A stretch of 64,000 nt of DNA from positions 4,903,501 through 4,967,500 of the forward strand of contig NZ_CP134772.1 of assembly GCF_031882575.1 (NCBI RefSeq). Direction: 5' to 3'. A model generated the notes under the pieces. It saw nothing but the letters and a program-made list of their open reading frames with translations. It made no database searches and was not told where the DNA came from. Source of the stretch: Pseudomonas sp. VD-NE ins. Lineage in GTDB: Bacteria; Pseudomonadota; Gammaproteobacteria; Pseudomonadales; Pseudomonadaceae. Shown piece by piece: positions 45,271 through 54,507 of the stretch (its first letter is position 1; the number at the start of each line of letters is the position of its first letter). Both the position numbers and the translations under genes were made by a program.

Positions 45271-48165
45271 ATGCAAACCGACACAACTCGCGAGAACCCG
45301 CAGGGCACCTTGCCGCAGGCCGCCGATTCGAATTCGGATCTGGCAGCCACCGCGCCTGGCCAACTGCGCGTGATCAAGCGTAATGGCACTGTCGTTCCTT
45401 ACACCGATGACAAGATCACCGTCGCTATCACCAAAGCGTTCCTCGCAGTTGAAGGCGGCACCGCTGCCGCTTCGTCGCGAATCCACGACACCGTTGCGCG
45501 CCTGACCGAACAAGTCACCGCAACCTTCAAGCGTCGCATGCCGTCGGGTGGCACCATCCACATCGAAGAAATCCAGGACCAGGTCGAACTGGCCCTGATG
45601 CGTGCTGGCGAGCAGAAAGTCGCGCGCGACTACGTGATCTACCGCGACGGCCGTTCGAAAGAGCGCGCTGCCCACGCTCCGGTCGAAGAAGCGGTCAACG
45701 CTCACCCGTCGATCCGCATCACCCGTGCTGACGGTAGCTTGGCGCCGCTGGACATGGGCCGCCTGAACACCATCGTTACCGAAGCGTGCGAAGGTCTGGA
45801 AGAAGTCGACGGCGACCTGATCCAGCGCGAAACCCTGAAAAACCTCTACGACGGCGTAGCCCTGACCGACGTCAACACCGCGCTGGTAATGACCGCGCGT
45901 ACGCTGGTCGAGCGCGAGCCGAACTACTCGTTCGTGACCGCCCGCCTGCTGATGGACACCCTGCGTGCCGAAGGCCTGGGCTTCCTCGGTGTGGCCGAAA
46001 GCGCCACTCACCACGAAATGGCCGACCTGTACGCCAAGGCACTGCCGGCTTACATCGCCAAAGGTATCGAGTTCGAACTGCTGAACCCTGTGCTGGCCTC
46101 CTTCGACCTGGAAAAACTGGGCAAGGCGATCAACCACGAGCGTGATCAGCAATTCACCTACCTGGGCCTGCAAACCCTGTACGACCGTTACTTCATCCAC
46201 AAGGATGGCGTGCGTTTCGAACTGCCGCAGATCTTCTTCATGCGCGTGGCCATGGGCCTGGCGATCGAAGAGAAGCAGAAAGAAGACCGTGCGATCGAGT
46301 TCTACAACCTGCTGTCGTCCTTCGACTACATGTCGTCGACCCCGACCCTGTTCAACGCCGGTACCCTGCGTCCACAACTGTCGAGCTGCTACCTGACCAC
46401 CGTGCCGGATGACCTGTCGGGCATCTACCACGCGATCCACGACAACGCCATGTTGTCGAAATTTGCTGGCGGTCTGGGCAACGACTGGACGCCGGTGCGT
46501 GCACTGGGTTCGTACATCAAGGGCACCAACGGCAAGTCGCAAGGCGTGGTTCCGTTCCTCAAAGTGGTGAACGACACCGCCGTCGCCGTTAACCAGGGTG
46601 GCAAGCGCAAAGGCGCTGTGTGTGCCTACCTGGAAACCTGGCACATGGACATCGAAGAGTTCATCGAACTGCGCAAGAACACCGGTGATGATCGTCGTCG
46701 TACCCACGACATGAACACCGCCAACTGGATCCCTGACCTGTTCATGAAGCGTGTCTTCGATGACGGCAAGTGGACCCTGTTCTCGCCATCCGAAGTGCCG
46801 GACCTGCACGACCTGACCGGTAAAGCCTTCGAAGAGCGCTACGAGTACTACGAAGCCCTGACCGAATACCCAGGCAAGGTCAAACTGTTCAAGACCATCC
46901 AGGCCAAAGACCTGTGGCGCAAAATGCTCTCCATGCTGTTTGAAACCGGCCACCCATGGCTGACTTTCAAAGACCCGTGCAACCTGCGCAGCCCGCAGCA
47001 GCACGTCGGCGTGGTTCACAGCTCGAACCTGTGCACCGAGATCACCTTGAACACCAACAAGGACGAGATCGCCGTTTGCAACCTGGGCTCGATCAACCTG
47101 CCGAACCACATCGTGGATGGCAAGCTGGACACCGCCAAGCTGGAACGCACCGTAAACACCGCCGTGCGCATGCTCGATAACGTGATCGACATCAACTACT
47201 ACTCGGTGCCGCAAGCGAAGAACTCCAACTTCAAGCACCGTCCGGTCGGTCTGGGCATCATGGGCTTCCAGGACGCTTTGTACCTGCAGCACATCCCTTA
47301 CGGTTCCGACGCTGCCGTCGAGTTCGCCGACAAGTCGATGGAAGCGGTCAGCTACTACGCGATCCAGGCGTCCTGCGACCTGGCTGACGAGCGTGGCGCG
47401 TACGAGACGTTCCAGGGTTCGCTGTGGTCCAAAGGTATCCTGCCGCTGGATTCGCAACAGATCCTGATCGAGCAACGTGGCCAGAAGTACATCGATGTCG
47501 ACCTGAACGAAACCCTCGACTGGGCACCGGTTCGCGCCCGTGTACAGAAAGGTATTCGTAACTCCAACATCATGGCCATCGCACCGACCGCGACCATCGC
47601 CAACATCACTGGCGTATCGCAGTCGATCGAACCGACCTACCAGAACCTCTATGTGAAATCGAACCTGTCGGGCGAATTCACCGTGATCAACCCGTACCTG
47701 GTTCGCGACCTCAAGGCTCGCGGCCTGTGGGACTCGGTCATGATCAACGACCTGAAGTACTACGACGGTTCGGTTCAGCAGATCGAGCGCATCCCGCAAG
47801 AACTCAAAGAGCTCTACGCGACCGCGTTCGAAGTGGACACCAAGTGGATCGTTGACGCCGCCAGCCGTCGTCAGAAGTGGATCGACCAGGCCCAGTCGCT
47901 GAACCTGTACATCGCTGGCGCATCGGGCAAGAAGCTCGACGTGACCTACCGCATGGCCTGGTACCGTGGTCTGAAAACCACTTACTACCTCCGTGCCCTG
48001 GCCGCGACCAGCACCGAGAAGTCGACCATCAACACCGGCAAGCTGAACGCTGTATCCAGCGGCGGCAACCACGGCGACGATTCGGTTCTGGCAGCACCTG
48101 CCGGTCCTGCTCCAGTGCCAAAGGCTTGCGCGATCGACGAGCCGGATTGCGAAGCTTGCCAATAA
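45271..48165 (+). CDS. nrdA: ribonucleoside-diphosphate reductase, class Ia alpha subunit
   Basis: A 964-residue subunit that reduces ribonucleoside diphosphates to deoxyribonucleotides. The N-terminus carries two ATP-cones, VIKRNGTVVPYTDDKITVAI (about 35) and IRITRADGSLAPLDMGRLN (about 150), as in Pseudomonas NrdA. The catalytic core includes RPQLSSCYLTT, NLCTEI and KNSNFKHRPVGLGIMGFQD; the C-terminal redox pair is in DCEACQ. The start at 45271 follows GGAG by about 9 bp. A strong terminator follows. No nrdB is found in this window. Confidence 0.95.
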   Translation: MQTDTTRENPQGTLPQAADSNSDLAATAPGQLRVIKRNGTVVPYTDDKITVAITKAFLAVEGGTAAASSRIHDTVARLTEQVTATFKRRMPSGGTIHIEEIQDQVELALMRAGEQKVARDYVIYRDGRSKERAAHAPVEEAVNAHPSIRITRADGSLAPLDMGRLNTIVTEACEGLEEVDGDLIQRETLKNLYDGVALTDVNTALVMTARTLVEREPNYSFVTARLLMDTLRAEGLGFLGVAESATHHEMADLYAKALPAYIAKGIEFELLNPVLASFDLEKLGKAINHERDQQFTYLGLQTLYDRYFIHKDGVRFELPQIFFMRVAMGLAIEEKQKEDRAIEFYNLLSSFDYMSSTPTLFNAGTLRPQLSSCYLTTVPDDLSGIYHAIHDNAMLSKFAGGLGNDWTPVRALGSYIKGTNGKSQGVVPFLKVVNDTAVAVNQGGKRKGAVCAYLETWHMDIEEFIELRKNTGDDRRRTHDMNTANWIPDLFMKRVFDDGKWTLFSPSEVPDLHDLTGKAFEERYEYYEALTEYPGKVKLFKTIQAKDLWRKMLSMLFETGHPWLTFKDPCNLRSPQQHVGVVHSSNLCTEITLNTNKDEIAVCNLGSINLPNHIVDGKLDTAKLERTVNTAVRMLDNVIDINYYSVPQAKNSNFKHRPVGLGIMGFQDALYLQHIPYGSDAAVEFADKSMEAVSYYAIQASCDLADERGAYETFQGSLWSKGILPLDSQQILIEQRGQKYIDVDLNETLDWAPVRARVQKGIRNSNIMAIAPTATIANITGVSQSIEPTYQNLYVKSNLSGEFTVINPYLVRDLKARGLWDSVMINDLKYYDGSVQQIERIPQELKELYATAFEVDTKWIVDAASRRQKWIDQAQSLNLYIAGASGKKLDVTYRMAWYRGLKTTYYLRALAATSTEKSTINTGKLNAVSSGGNHGDDSVLAAPAGPAPVPKACAIDEPDCEACQ

Positions 48166-48208
48166 GCTGAGCTGACTCAGGCGTTGCGAGACGCCTGATA
48201 CGCTCCAG

Positions 48209-48259
48209 GCAAAAGAAACCCCCGACAGACTTCTGGTGTGTCGGGGGTTTTCTTTTGCC
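48209..48259 (+). terminator. rho-independent terminator of nrdA
   Basis: A ~20-bp stem, from GGCAAAAGAAACCCCCGACA to TGTCGGGGGTTTTCTTTTGC, 43 bp after the nrdA stop. Confidence 0.93.
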
Positions 48260-48392
48260 CGAGAGAAAAAGCCCTTCCCTCTCACGCCCGTCGTATCTGA
48301 CAACCCTGAGTGTCCAGGAGAACGGAGGCAGAGTGAATACTTCCGGCACAACTGTTCCGCAGAACTACCGTCCATCCCCTTACCACGCCCAC

Positions 48393-48418
48393 AAAAAAGC
48401 CCCTCGAAACGAGGGGCT
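48393..48418 (-). terminator. terminator of the flgBCDE transcript
   Basis: Hairpin AGCCCCTCG, loop AAA, CGAGGGGCT; on the minus strand it is followed by a T-run. It lies 24 bp after the flgE stop. Confidence 0.9.
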
Positions 48419-48441
48419 CCTGGGTACGACTCAAACCAGAA

Positions 48442-49776
48442 TCAGGTCATCTGAATGATGGTCTGCATGATGGTGCTCTGAGTGGAAATGGTCTTCGCGT
48501 TCGCCTGATAGTTGCTCTGGCCCTTGATCAGGTCCACCAGCTCATTGGTCAGGTTCACGTTCGACTCTTCCAGCGAGTTCGACTGGATGGAACCCAGTGT
48601 GCCGGTTTCCGGCGCGTCATAACCCGGGATACCCGAAGCGAAGGTTTCCTTCCAGCTGGTGCCGCCCACGGCTTGCAGACCTTGTTCGTTGGTGAAGCTG
48701 GCCAGTGCAACCTGGCCGATCGCCTTGTTCTGGTTGTTGCTGAAGTTGGCGAACAGCGTACCGGTACCGTCGATGGTCAGGTTGGTGATCTGGCCAGTGG
48801 CGTAACCATCCTGAGTCGGGATCGTACGCGAGGTATCCGCGTTGTACTGAGTGGTCTTGGCCAGGGAAACGGTCACGCCATTCGGGTTGGCAGCCGCGCC
48901 GTTAGGCGTGAAGTTGCCATTGGTCACGGTGCCCGGCACCCAGTTTTTCAGTGTCAGATCGCTGCTGATCACCGCAGGATCACCTGCAACAGGGGCAGGA
49001 GTGCTGACCTGAAGCAGCTTGCCGGAACTGTCGAACGTCAGAGTCGAAGCAGTGGGTGGGACAGTCACCGGATTACTACCGGTCGCGTCCGGGTTACGCC
49101 CATCGACCAGCGTATACACCTTCCAGGTGTTTTCGCCCGTCTTCACAACATACTGATCCATGTTGTGCTTGTTGCCCTGGGTGTCATAGATCGGGGTGCT
49201 GAACGACTCGGTGTAAGTCTCGACCTTGGACGGGTCGAACTTGACAGCGGTGGCGCCCGTATCAACGATCACCTTTGCCGATGAGTTCAGGTTGATGCTC
49301 GAAGCCACGGCCGACGTGGACTTCGGCGCCAGGTTCGAGGTGTCGATCTTAAGGTCGGTCAACACGCCCTTGATGATCTTGCCGCTGGAATCCACAGCGT
49401 AACCTTGCAGGCGCGAGGTGTAGTCGGTGTTGGTGATGAAACCGGCGTCGTCGACTTTGAAAGTACCGGCACGGGTGTAGGAAATCGAGCCGTTGTTGCT
49501 CATGGTGAAGAAGCCGGAACCGTTGATGCCCATGTCCAACACGTTGCCGGTGTTGTTGATGTCACCCTGGGTGAACTGCTGGGAAACGTTGGCCAGGCGC
49601 ACACCGTTGCCGATGACTTTGCTGCCGGTGCCCAGACGGGTTGCCGAGTAAACGTCTTCGAATTCTGCGCGGGACGATTTGAAACCGGCGGTCGCGACGT
49701 TGGCGATGTTGTTGCCCGTCACGTCCAGTTGTTTGTTGGCTGCATAGAGACCGCTAAGGCCGATATTGAAAGACAT
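48442..49776 (-). CDS. flgE: flagellar hook protein FlgE
   Basis: A 444-residue structural protein polymerised into the hook. The N-terminus MSFNIGLSGLYAANKQLDVT and NNIANVATAGFKSSRAEFED are the rod/hook signature; GINGSGFFTM and YTRAGTFKVDDAGF follow; the C-terminus, QSNSLEESNVNLTNELVDLI and QANAKTISTQSTIMQ, forms the coiled-coil core. The middle is variable and alanine/threonine-rich. It is the last gene of flgB-C-D-E here; flgF does not follow. Confidence 0.95.
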   Translation of the reverse strand: MSFNIGLSGLYAANKQLDVTGNNIANVATAGFKSSRAEFEDVYSATRLGTGSKVIGNGVRLANVSQQFTQGDINNTGNVLDMGINGSGFFTMSNNGSISYTRAGTFKVDDAGFITNTDYTSRLQGYAVDSSGKIIKGVLTDLKIDTSNLAPKSTSAVASSINLNSSAKVIVDTGATAVKFDPSKVETYTESFSTPIYDTQGNKHNMDQYVVKTGENTWKVYTLVDGRNPDATGSNPVTVPPTASTLTFDSSGKLLQVSTPAPVAGDPAVISSDLTLKNWVPGTVTNGNFTPNGAAANPNGVTVSLAKTTQYNADTSRTIPTQDGYATGQITNLTIDGTGTLFANFSNNQNKAIGQVALASFTNEQGLQAVGGTSWKETFASGIPGYDAPETGTLGSIQSNSLEESNVNLTNELVDLIKGQSNYQANAKTISTQSTIMQTIIQMT

Positions 49777-49807
49777 ATTCCACTCCTTTGTTGCCGGTTA
49801 GTCGGCT

Positions 49808-50533
49808 CTATATACCAATGGTTTGTACTTTGGACAGGGCAACGGAGCCCTTGCCAGCGAGGTTGAGCATCAGCTCACCGCCGGTCTGGCTGATCGTCAC
49901 GCTGTTGACCGTTGCCGGCAGGTAAGTCGCCAGATCGGTCGCGGTGCCGTTGATCGGTGCGCTCGCCTTGAAGGTGTAGGTACCGGTCGGCACGAGGGTG
50001 CCGGACGTGTCCTTGCCGTCCCAGGTGAAGCTGGCACTGCCAGCGGCGCGACTGCCCAGATCGATGGTGCGAACCGCCTTGCCGCTGCTGTCGGTGATGG
50101 TCACGGTACCTTCAGCAATGGACGTCGACAGGTTCACCGAACCGGTCAGGCCTTTGCTCGGGTCGTCGAGCTGCGCGGTGTTGGTCTGCACGATGACGTT
50201 GCGACCGACCAGCGACGAAGCCTGCAGCGCTTGCGACGAGTTGTAGTTGCCGGCCAGGCCGCTCACGGTGCTGTTGAGCGTGGTGATGCCTTCGAGGCTG
50301 CTGAACTGCGCCAACTGCGCAACGAATGCGCTGTTGTCCTGCGGGTCGAGCGGGTTCTGGTTTTTCAGCTGGGTAACCAGCAATTGCAGGAACGCGTCCT
50401 TGCCCAGCGCTTGACCGCCGGTGGCACTGTTGGTCGCCGAAGCGATGCCGCCCGTCGTCGTGCTGCTGGTCTTCGACGAGTTAGCCAGTACGTCTTTCAG
50501 ACTAGGGGTGCTGGTGGTATCGGTAACACTCAT
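49808..50533 (-). CDS. flgD: hook-capping scaffold protein FlgD
   Basis: A 241-residue protein that caps the growing hook. The N-terminal FlgD motif is DAFLQLLVTQLKNQNPLDPQD, followed by NSAFVAQLAQFSSLEGI. The C-terminal half has the FlgD Ig-like domain, SASFTWDGKDTSGTLVPTGT. Lies between flgC and flgE on the same strand. Confidence 0.95.
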   Translation of the reverse strand: MSVTDTTSTPSLKDVLANSSKTSSTTTGGIASATNSATGGQALGKDAFLQLLVTQLKNQNPLDPQDNSAFVAQLAQFSSLEGITTLNSTVSGLAGNYNSSQALQASSLVGRNVIVQTNTAQLDDPSKGLTGSVNLSTSIAEGTVTITDSSGKAVRTIDLGSRAAGSASFTWDGKDTSGTLVPTGTYTFKASAPINGTATDLATYLPATVNSVTISQTGGELMLNLAGKGSVALSKVQTIGI

Positions 50534-50548
50534 GGCAGTCGCCCCTTA

Positions 50549-50992
50549 TTACTGACCGAGGGTCAGTACTTTCTGCATCATGGTTTTGGCGGTGTTCATC
50601 ATTTCGGCGTTGGTCTGGAACGAACGGCTCGCGGAAATCATGTCGGCCATTTCTTCCACCACGTTGACATTCGGGTAGTAGACATAGCCTTTGGCATCAG
50701 CCGCCGGATGATTCGGCTCGTAGCGCGCTTCGAGGTTGCTCTGGTCTTCGACCACACCGAGCACCTGTACGCCCTGACCGGCCGCGTCCTGGCTCTGGAA
50801 CAGCGAGTTGCTGCCGCTGTTCTGGCCGCCCTGGAACATGGTGGCGAACACCGGGTGACGGGCGCGATAGGTCTGGTCGATGCTCGACGAGACGGTTTCG
50901 GCGTTGGCGATGTTCGAGGCCACGGTGTTCAAACGCGTGGTCTGTGCGCTCATGCCGCTGCCGGCAATGTTGAAAACGCTGGACAGGGACAT
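50549..50992 (-). CDS. flgC: flagellar basal-body rod protein FlgC
   Basis: A 147-residue proximal rod protein. MSLSSVFNIAGSGMSAQTTR and LNTVASNIANAETVSSS are the rod signature; GYVYYPNVNVVEEMADMIS and RSFQTNAEMMNTAKTMMQKV are the conserved C-terminal block. Adjacent to flgB (3 bp gap). Confidence 0.96.
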   Translation of the reverse strand: MSLSSVFNIAGSGMSAQTTRLNTVASNIANAETVSSSIDQTYRARHPVFATMFQGGQNSGSNSLFQSQDAAGQGVQVLGVVEDQSNLEARYEPNHPAADAKGYVYYPNVNVVEEMADMISASRSFQTNAEMMNTAKTMMQKVLTLGQ

Positions 50993-50995
50993 GGA

Positions 50996-51403
50996 TTACT
51001 CTCCGCGCAGGGCTGATACCAGCCCTTTGAATTTGCTGTTGAGCAGGGTGAAGCTGGCCTGGAAGCCGACGGCGTTTTCCGCGTAGTTCGACTGTTCCAG
51101 TTGGGCGTCCACGGTGTTCTGGTCGATCGAAGGTTGCATCGGCGTGCGATACATCAGCGATTCGTCGCCGTTGCCCAGGCCTTCAGCTTCGATGTGACGG
51201 CTGTTGGTCATGTTCAGGGCGATGGTGCCGTTGGCGTTTTTCTGGGTCTGTGCTTCAAGCACTTTGGAGAAGTCCAGATCCCGCGCCTTGTAGTTCGGGG
51301 TGTCGGCGTTGGCGATGTTGTTGGCCAGCACTTCGGCACGCTGGGCGCGGAAGCCCAATGCCTTTTCGTGAATGCCGAGCGCTTTATCGAAGCTGATGCT
51401 CAT
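50996..51403 (-). CDS. flgB: flagellar basal-body rod protein FlgB
   Basis: A 135-residue proximal rod protein. MSISFDKALGIHEKALGFRA and EVLANNIANADTPNYKARDL are the family signature. The start at 51403 follows AAGG and lies 32 bases downstream of the predicted sigma-54 start; the open frame extends 37 codons further upstream but overlaps the promoter. First gene of flgBCDE. Confidence 0.95.
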   Translation of the reverse strand: MSISFDKALGIHEKALGFRAQRAEVLANNIANADTPNYKARDLDFSKVLEAQTQKNANGTIALNMTNSRHIEAEGLGNGDESLMYRTPMQPSIDQNTVDAQLEQSNYAENAVGFQASFTLLNSKFKGLVSALRGE

Positions 51404-51446
51404 GTCGGGAACCTTCAGGTGACCGGTTTTTCGTAACTGAGCTTTA

Positions 51447-51461
51447 GCAAGCGCCGTGCCA
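51447..51461 (-). promoter_or_regulatory. sigma-54 promoter of flgBCDE
   Basis: Minus strand TGGCACG, GCGC, TTGC, with GG and GC ten bases apart; transcription start predicted at about 51435. Fits the known RpoN/FleQ control of flgB in Pseudomonas. The 14 bases GGCACGGCGCTTGC are identical in the flgA promoter at 53634. Confidence 0.88.
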
Positions 51462-51594
51462 AGCCACAACCCCCCCATAAACCGGGGCTTTGCCGGAAGT
51501 CGGCAAAGCGGCAATGCCAGAAAAGCGGCAACCGGTTTCCGCCGGATGCCGCTTTTCTGCCGCTTGCCGTCCTTGCCAGGTCAGCGCAGATCCC

Positions 51595-51683
51595 TGTGGG
51601 ACCGAGCCTGCTCGCGAAAGCGGTGTGTCAGTCGCCAACTGTGTTACTGACAGACCCCTTTCGCGAGCAGGCTCGCTCCCACA
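51595..51683. repeat. REPIN (GGGAGCGAGC family)
   Basis: TGTGGGACCGAGCCTGCTCG ... CGAGCAGGCTCGCTCCCACA between flgB and cheR; the left half has one substitution (GGGACC). Confidence 0.88.
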
Positions 51684-51718
51684 AGGAGTTGTGGTGTTCG
51701 TGGGAAATCATTCGGGCA

Positions 51719-51756
51719 AAAAAAACGGCAGGCCTTTGCGGGCCTGCCGTTTTTTG
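51719..51756 (-). terminator. terminator of cheV-cheR
   Basis: Hairpin ACGGCAGGCC ... GGCCTGCCGT with A/T-runs on both sides, 15 bp after the cheR stop. It separates cheV-cheR from flgBCDE. Confidence 0.92.
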
Positions 51757-51770
51757 TGTTGCCGATGCAA

Positions 51771-52598
51771 TCACTTCGCCTGGTAAATGATCCCCGGGCT
51801 GCACTGCACCATCTGGTAATGGTCCGGCAAACCGTTCAGCGCTTCGGACGCGCCAAGGAACAGATAACCGCCCGGCTTCAAGGTGCTGTGAATGCGCAAC
51901 AGGATGTCTTTCTTCACTTCGGCAGAGAAGTAGATCAACACGTTGCGGCAGAACACGATGTCGAACTTGCCCAGCGCGGCATAGCTGTCGAGCAGGTTGA
52001 ACGAGCGGAACTCCACGCGGTTCTTGATCGGCGCCTTGATCACCCAGCGCCCCGGCCCTTTCGGGTCGAAGTAACGCTGCAGACGTTCCGGCGACAAACC
52101 GCGACCGATGGCCAGGCTGTCGTACTCGCCGGTTTTGCAGTTGGTCAGCATAAGGCCGGACAGATCGGTGGCAACGATCTGCACACCCATCTTCAACTGG
52201 CCAAGGTTGCTGCGCTCGAACTCGTCGATCGACATCGACAGCGAGTACGGTTCCTGGCCCGACGAGCACGCCGCTGACCAGATCCGCAGGCGCTGGTTGG
52301 GGCTGGCCTTGATCGCTTCAGGCAGCACCTTGTTCTTCAAGACTTCAAACGGATAGGTGTCACGAAACCACAGGGTTTCGTTGGTCGTCATGGCATCGAC
52401 CACCTGCTCGCGCAAACCGCTGCGCGGCTGGGTCTGGATGCGCTGAACCAGCTCACCCAGGGATTTGATGCCTTGCTGCTCCATCAGTTTGTTGAGACGG
52501 CTCGAGACCAGGTACTGCTTGTTTTCACCGAGCAAAATGCCACAGGCTTTTTCCAGGAAGACCCGGAACTGTTCGAAATCCAAATTACCCGTAGACAA
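51771..52598 (-). CDS. cheR: chemotaxis protein methyltransferase CheR
   Basis: A 275-residue SAM-dependent enzyme that methylates glutamates of chemoreceptors. The N-terminal CheR helical domain is followed by VVDAMTTNETLWFRDTYPF, the SAM site RIWSAACSSGQEPYSL, ATDLSG and FDIVFCRNVLIYF. The start is TTG at 52598 (MSTGNLDFEQF), with GAGGCGG just upstream and an in-frame stop before it, so no ATG alternative exists upstream. It follows cheV. Confidence 0.93.
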   Translation of the reverse strand: MSTGNLDFEQFRVFLEKACGILLGENKQYLVSSRLNKLMEQQGIKSLGELVQRIQTQPRSGLREQVVDAMTTNETLWFRDTYPFEVLKNKVLPEAIKASPNQRLRIWSAACSSGQEPYSLSMSIDEFERSNLGQLKMGVQIVATDLSGLMLTNCKTGEYDSLAIGRGLSPERLQRYFDPKGPGRWVIKAPIKNRVEFRSFNLLDSYAALGKFDIVFCRNVLIYFSAEVKKDILLRIHSTLKPGGYLFLGASEALNGLPDHYQMVQCSPGIIYQAK

Positions 52599-52644
52599 TG
52601 ATGCCGCCTCTTAAATCGTGTTGACCGCCAGGGACAAAACGCCC

Positions 52645-53577
52645 CTAGCTGATATCTGCTGCTTTGATCCGGTCGACTACCCGGGATGCCAGGTCATCAG
52701 GACGGAATTTGGCCAGAAAGTCATCAGCACCGACTTTCTTGACCATCGCCTGATTGAATACCCCGGACAACGAAGTATGCAGGATGATATGAAGCTTTTG
52801 CATGCGCGGGTCAGCGCGAATCTCGGCCGTCAAAGTGTATCCGTCCATCTCCGGCATCTCGATGTCGGAGATCATCATCAGAAACTCTTCTTCCGGCTTT
52901 TTGCCTTCGTCGACCAGCTTGCGCAGGTAATCCAGCGCTTGCTTGCCGTCGTTCAGCGCGATCACTTCGACGCCAATCGTCTGCAGGCAACGTGTGACCT
53001 GCTTGCGCGCTACCGATGAGTCATCGACCGTCAAGACACGCAACGACAGTGCCTTGGTCTGGGTCTCGACATCGACCACGCCCACCGAAATCGCTTCCGG
53101 TGTCGGCGCAACTTCCGCCAGCACTTTCTCGACGTCGATGATTTCGACTAACTGATTGTCCACCCGAGTCACAGCGGTCAGGTAATGATCGCGACCCGTG
53201 CCCTTGGGCGGTGGATGAATCTCTTCCCAGTTCATGTTGACGATGCGCTCCACCGAGCGGACCAGGAAACCCTGGGTCTTGGTGTTGTACTCCGTGATGA
53301 TCACAAACGGGTTGTTCTTGTCCTTCAACGCTCCAGAACCGGTGGCCATTGCCAGATCAAGGATCGGAATGGTCGCCCCCCGGATATTTGCCACCCCGCA
53401 CACGACAGGACTGGACTTGGGCATCAACGTCAGCGACGGGCACTGCAACACTTCCCGCACCTTGAACACGTTGATTCCATAGAGCTGCTGACCGTCGAGA
53501 CGGAACAACAACAGCTCCAGGCGATTCTGCCCTACCAGTTGCGTGCGCTGGTTCACCGAATCCATTACACCAGCCAT
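52645..53577 (-). CDS. cheV: chemotaxis coupling protein CheV
   Basis: A 310-residue fusion of a CheW-like coupling domain (about 15-160; QQLYGINVFKVREVLQCPS, VCGVANIRGATIPILDL) and a receiver domain (about 175-305; LRVLTVDDSSVARKQV, LMMISDIEMPEMDG, DDFLAKF). The start at 53577 follows TAGGAG; an internal Met lies four codons on. It is divergent from flgA, and its leader overlaps the flgA promoter. Confidence 0.93.
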   Translation of the reverse strand: MAGVMDSVNQRTQLVGQNRLELLLFRLDGQQLYGINVFKVREVLQCPSLTLMPKSSPVVCGVANIRGATIPILDLAMATGSGALKDKNNPFVIITEYNTKTQGFLVRSVERIVNMNWEEIHPPPKGTGRDHYLTAVTRVDNQLVEIIDVEKVLAEVAPTPEAISVGVVDVETQTKALSLRVLTVDDSSVARKQVTRCLQTIGVEVIALNDGKQALDYLRKLVDEGKKPEEEFLMMISDIEMPEMDGYTLTAEIRADPRMQKLHIILHTSLSGVFNQAMVKKVGADDFLAKFRPDDLASRVVDRIKAADIS

Positions 53578-53633
53578 GCCCAGACTCCTACACCAACGCC
53601 AAGTGTTGTTGCGACGCACATTCATTGCTAAAC

Positions 53634-53647
53634 GGCACGGCGCTTGC
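53634..53647 (+). promoter_or_regulatory. sigma-54-like promoter upstream of flgA
   Basis: GGCACGGCGCTTGC, with GG and GC ten bases apart, is identical over 14 bases to the flgB promoter core. The predicted start is at about 53659, one base before the flgA ATG, implying an almost leaderless mRNA; see findings. Confidence 0.65.
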
Positions 53648-53659
53648 TTTTTAACTCGT

Positions 53660-54421
53660 ATGAACGCTCAAACGACATTTTTTCGACGCCTGACATCTCC
53701 CCTCCGCAGAGGGCTTTGTGTAGCGTCCGCCATTTGCTGCTTTTTCGCTGGCAGCCCTGCCATTGCTGATGCGGTTACCTTGCCTGACATGCTTATCGGC
53801 GTCACTCAGGGCTTTCTTGAGTTCACCGTAGAAGACTATCTGGCTACCAGTCAAACGGAAGGCCGCTACGAAATCGAAGTCAACCAGCTCGACCCCCGTA
53901 TGCGCATGCCTATGTGCGACAAGGAATTGACAGCGACTTTGGAGAGCCCGGCACGGCCGTTGGGCCGGGTTACCGTGAAGGTTCGCTGCGAAGGCGCCTC
54001 GCCCTGGACCGTGTTCGTGCCCGCTCAAGTCCGCCTGTTTCGCGAGATTGTGACCACCACCCGACCGCTGAAACGTGCGGGGATTATCGAACCACAGGAC
54101 GTGACCCTGCGTGAGCGCGACGTGAGCACGATCAACCAAGGCTTCCTGACGTCGGTAGACGAAGCGATCGGGCAGAAATTAACCCGACCAACGGTAGCCG
54201 ATCAGGTCATTACCCTGGTTCATCTGGAACAGGCCGAAGTCATTCGCAAGGGCGATCAAGTGGTCATCACCGCCCGCAGCGGCACGCTCGCCGTGCGCAT
54301 GCCCGGGGAAGCGCTGGCCAATGGCGGTTTGAAAGAGCAGATCCGCGTGAAAAACCTCAACTCGCAACGGGTCATCAAGGCGCAAGTCACCGCGCCGGGC
54401 CAAGTGGAAGTCGCGATGTAG
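53660..54421 (+). CDS. flgA: flagellar P-ring assembly chaperone FlgA
   Basis: A 253-residue exported chaperone. The N-terminus is basic then hydrophobic (RRGLCVASAICCFFAGSPAIA), a signal peptide of about 37 residues. The SAF domain follows: RPLKRAGIIEPQDVTLRERD, GQKLTRPTVADQVITLVHLE, and VIRKGDQVVITARSGTLAVR. No ribosome-binding site is seen before ATG 53660. It precedes flgM. Confidence 0.9.
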   Translation: MNAQTTFFRRLTSPLRRGLCVASAICCFFAGSPAIADAVTLPDMLIGVTQGFLEFTVEDYLATSQTEGRYEIEVNQLDPRMRMPMCDKELTATLESPARPLGRVTVKVRCEGASPWTVFVPAQVRLFREIVTTTRPLKRAGIIEPQDVTLRERDVSTINQGFLTSVDEAIGQKLTRPTVADQVITLVHLEQAEVIRKGDQVVITARSGTLAVRMPGEALANGGLKEQIRVKNLNSQRVIKAQVTAPGQVEVAM

Positions 54422-54507
54422 AAAACTGGCGCTGACCCCGGCTGTTCCCTAAACTGTGCCGCAGCAGGACACGCGCCGGCGCATGCAAGGCTCATTGTAA
54501 ATGTGCC

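Noticed and set aside
45262..48375. 1037-residue minus-strand open frame opposite nrdA
   Set aside because: A shadow frame caused by GC-rich codon bias; nrdA on the other strand is certain.
48332..48458. Possible small gene starting GTG 48332 after GGAGGC, between nrdA and flgE
   Set aside because: It has a good ribosome-binding site, but the frame reads through the flgE terminator hairpin and into the flgE 3' end; no sign of protein conservation.
53578..53659. FliA promoter for cheV on the minus strand
   Set aside because: TAAA and GCCGTTTA are present but 2 bp too close; not good enough to call.
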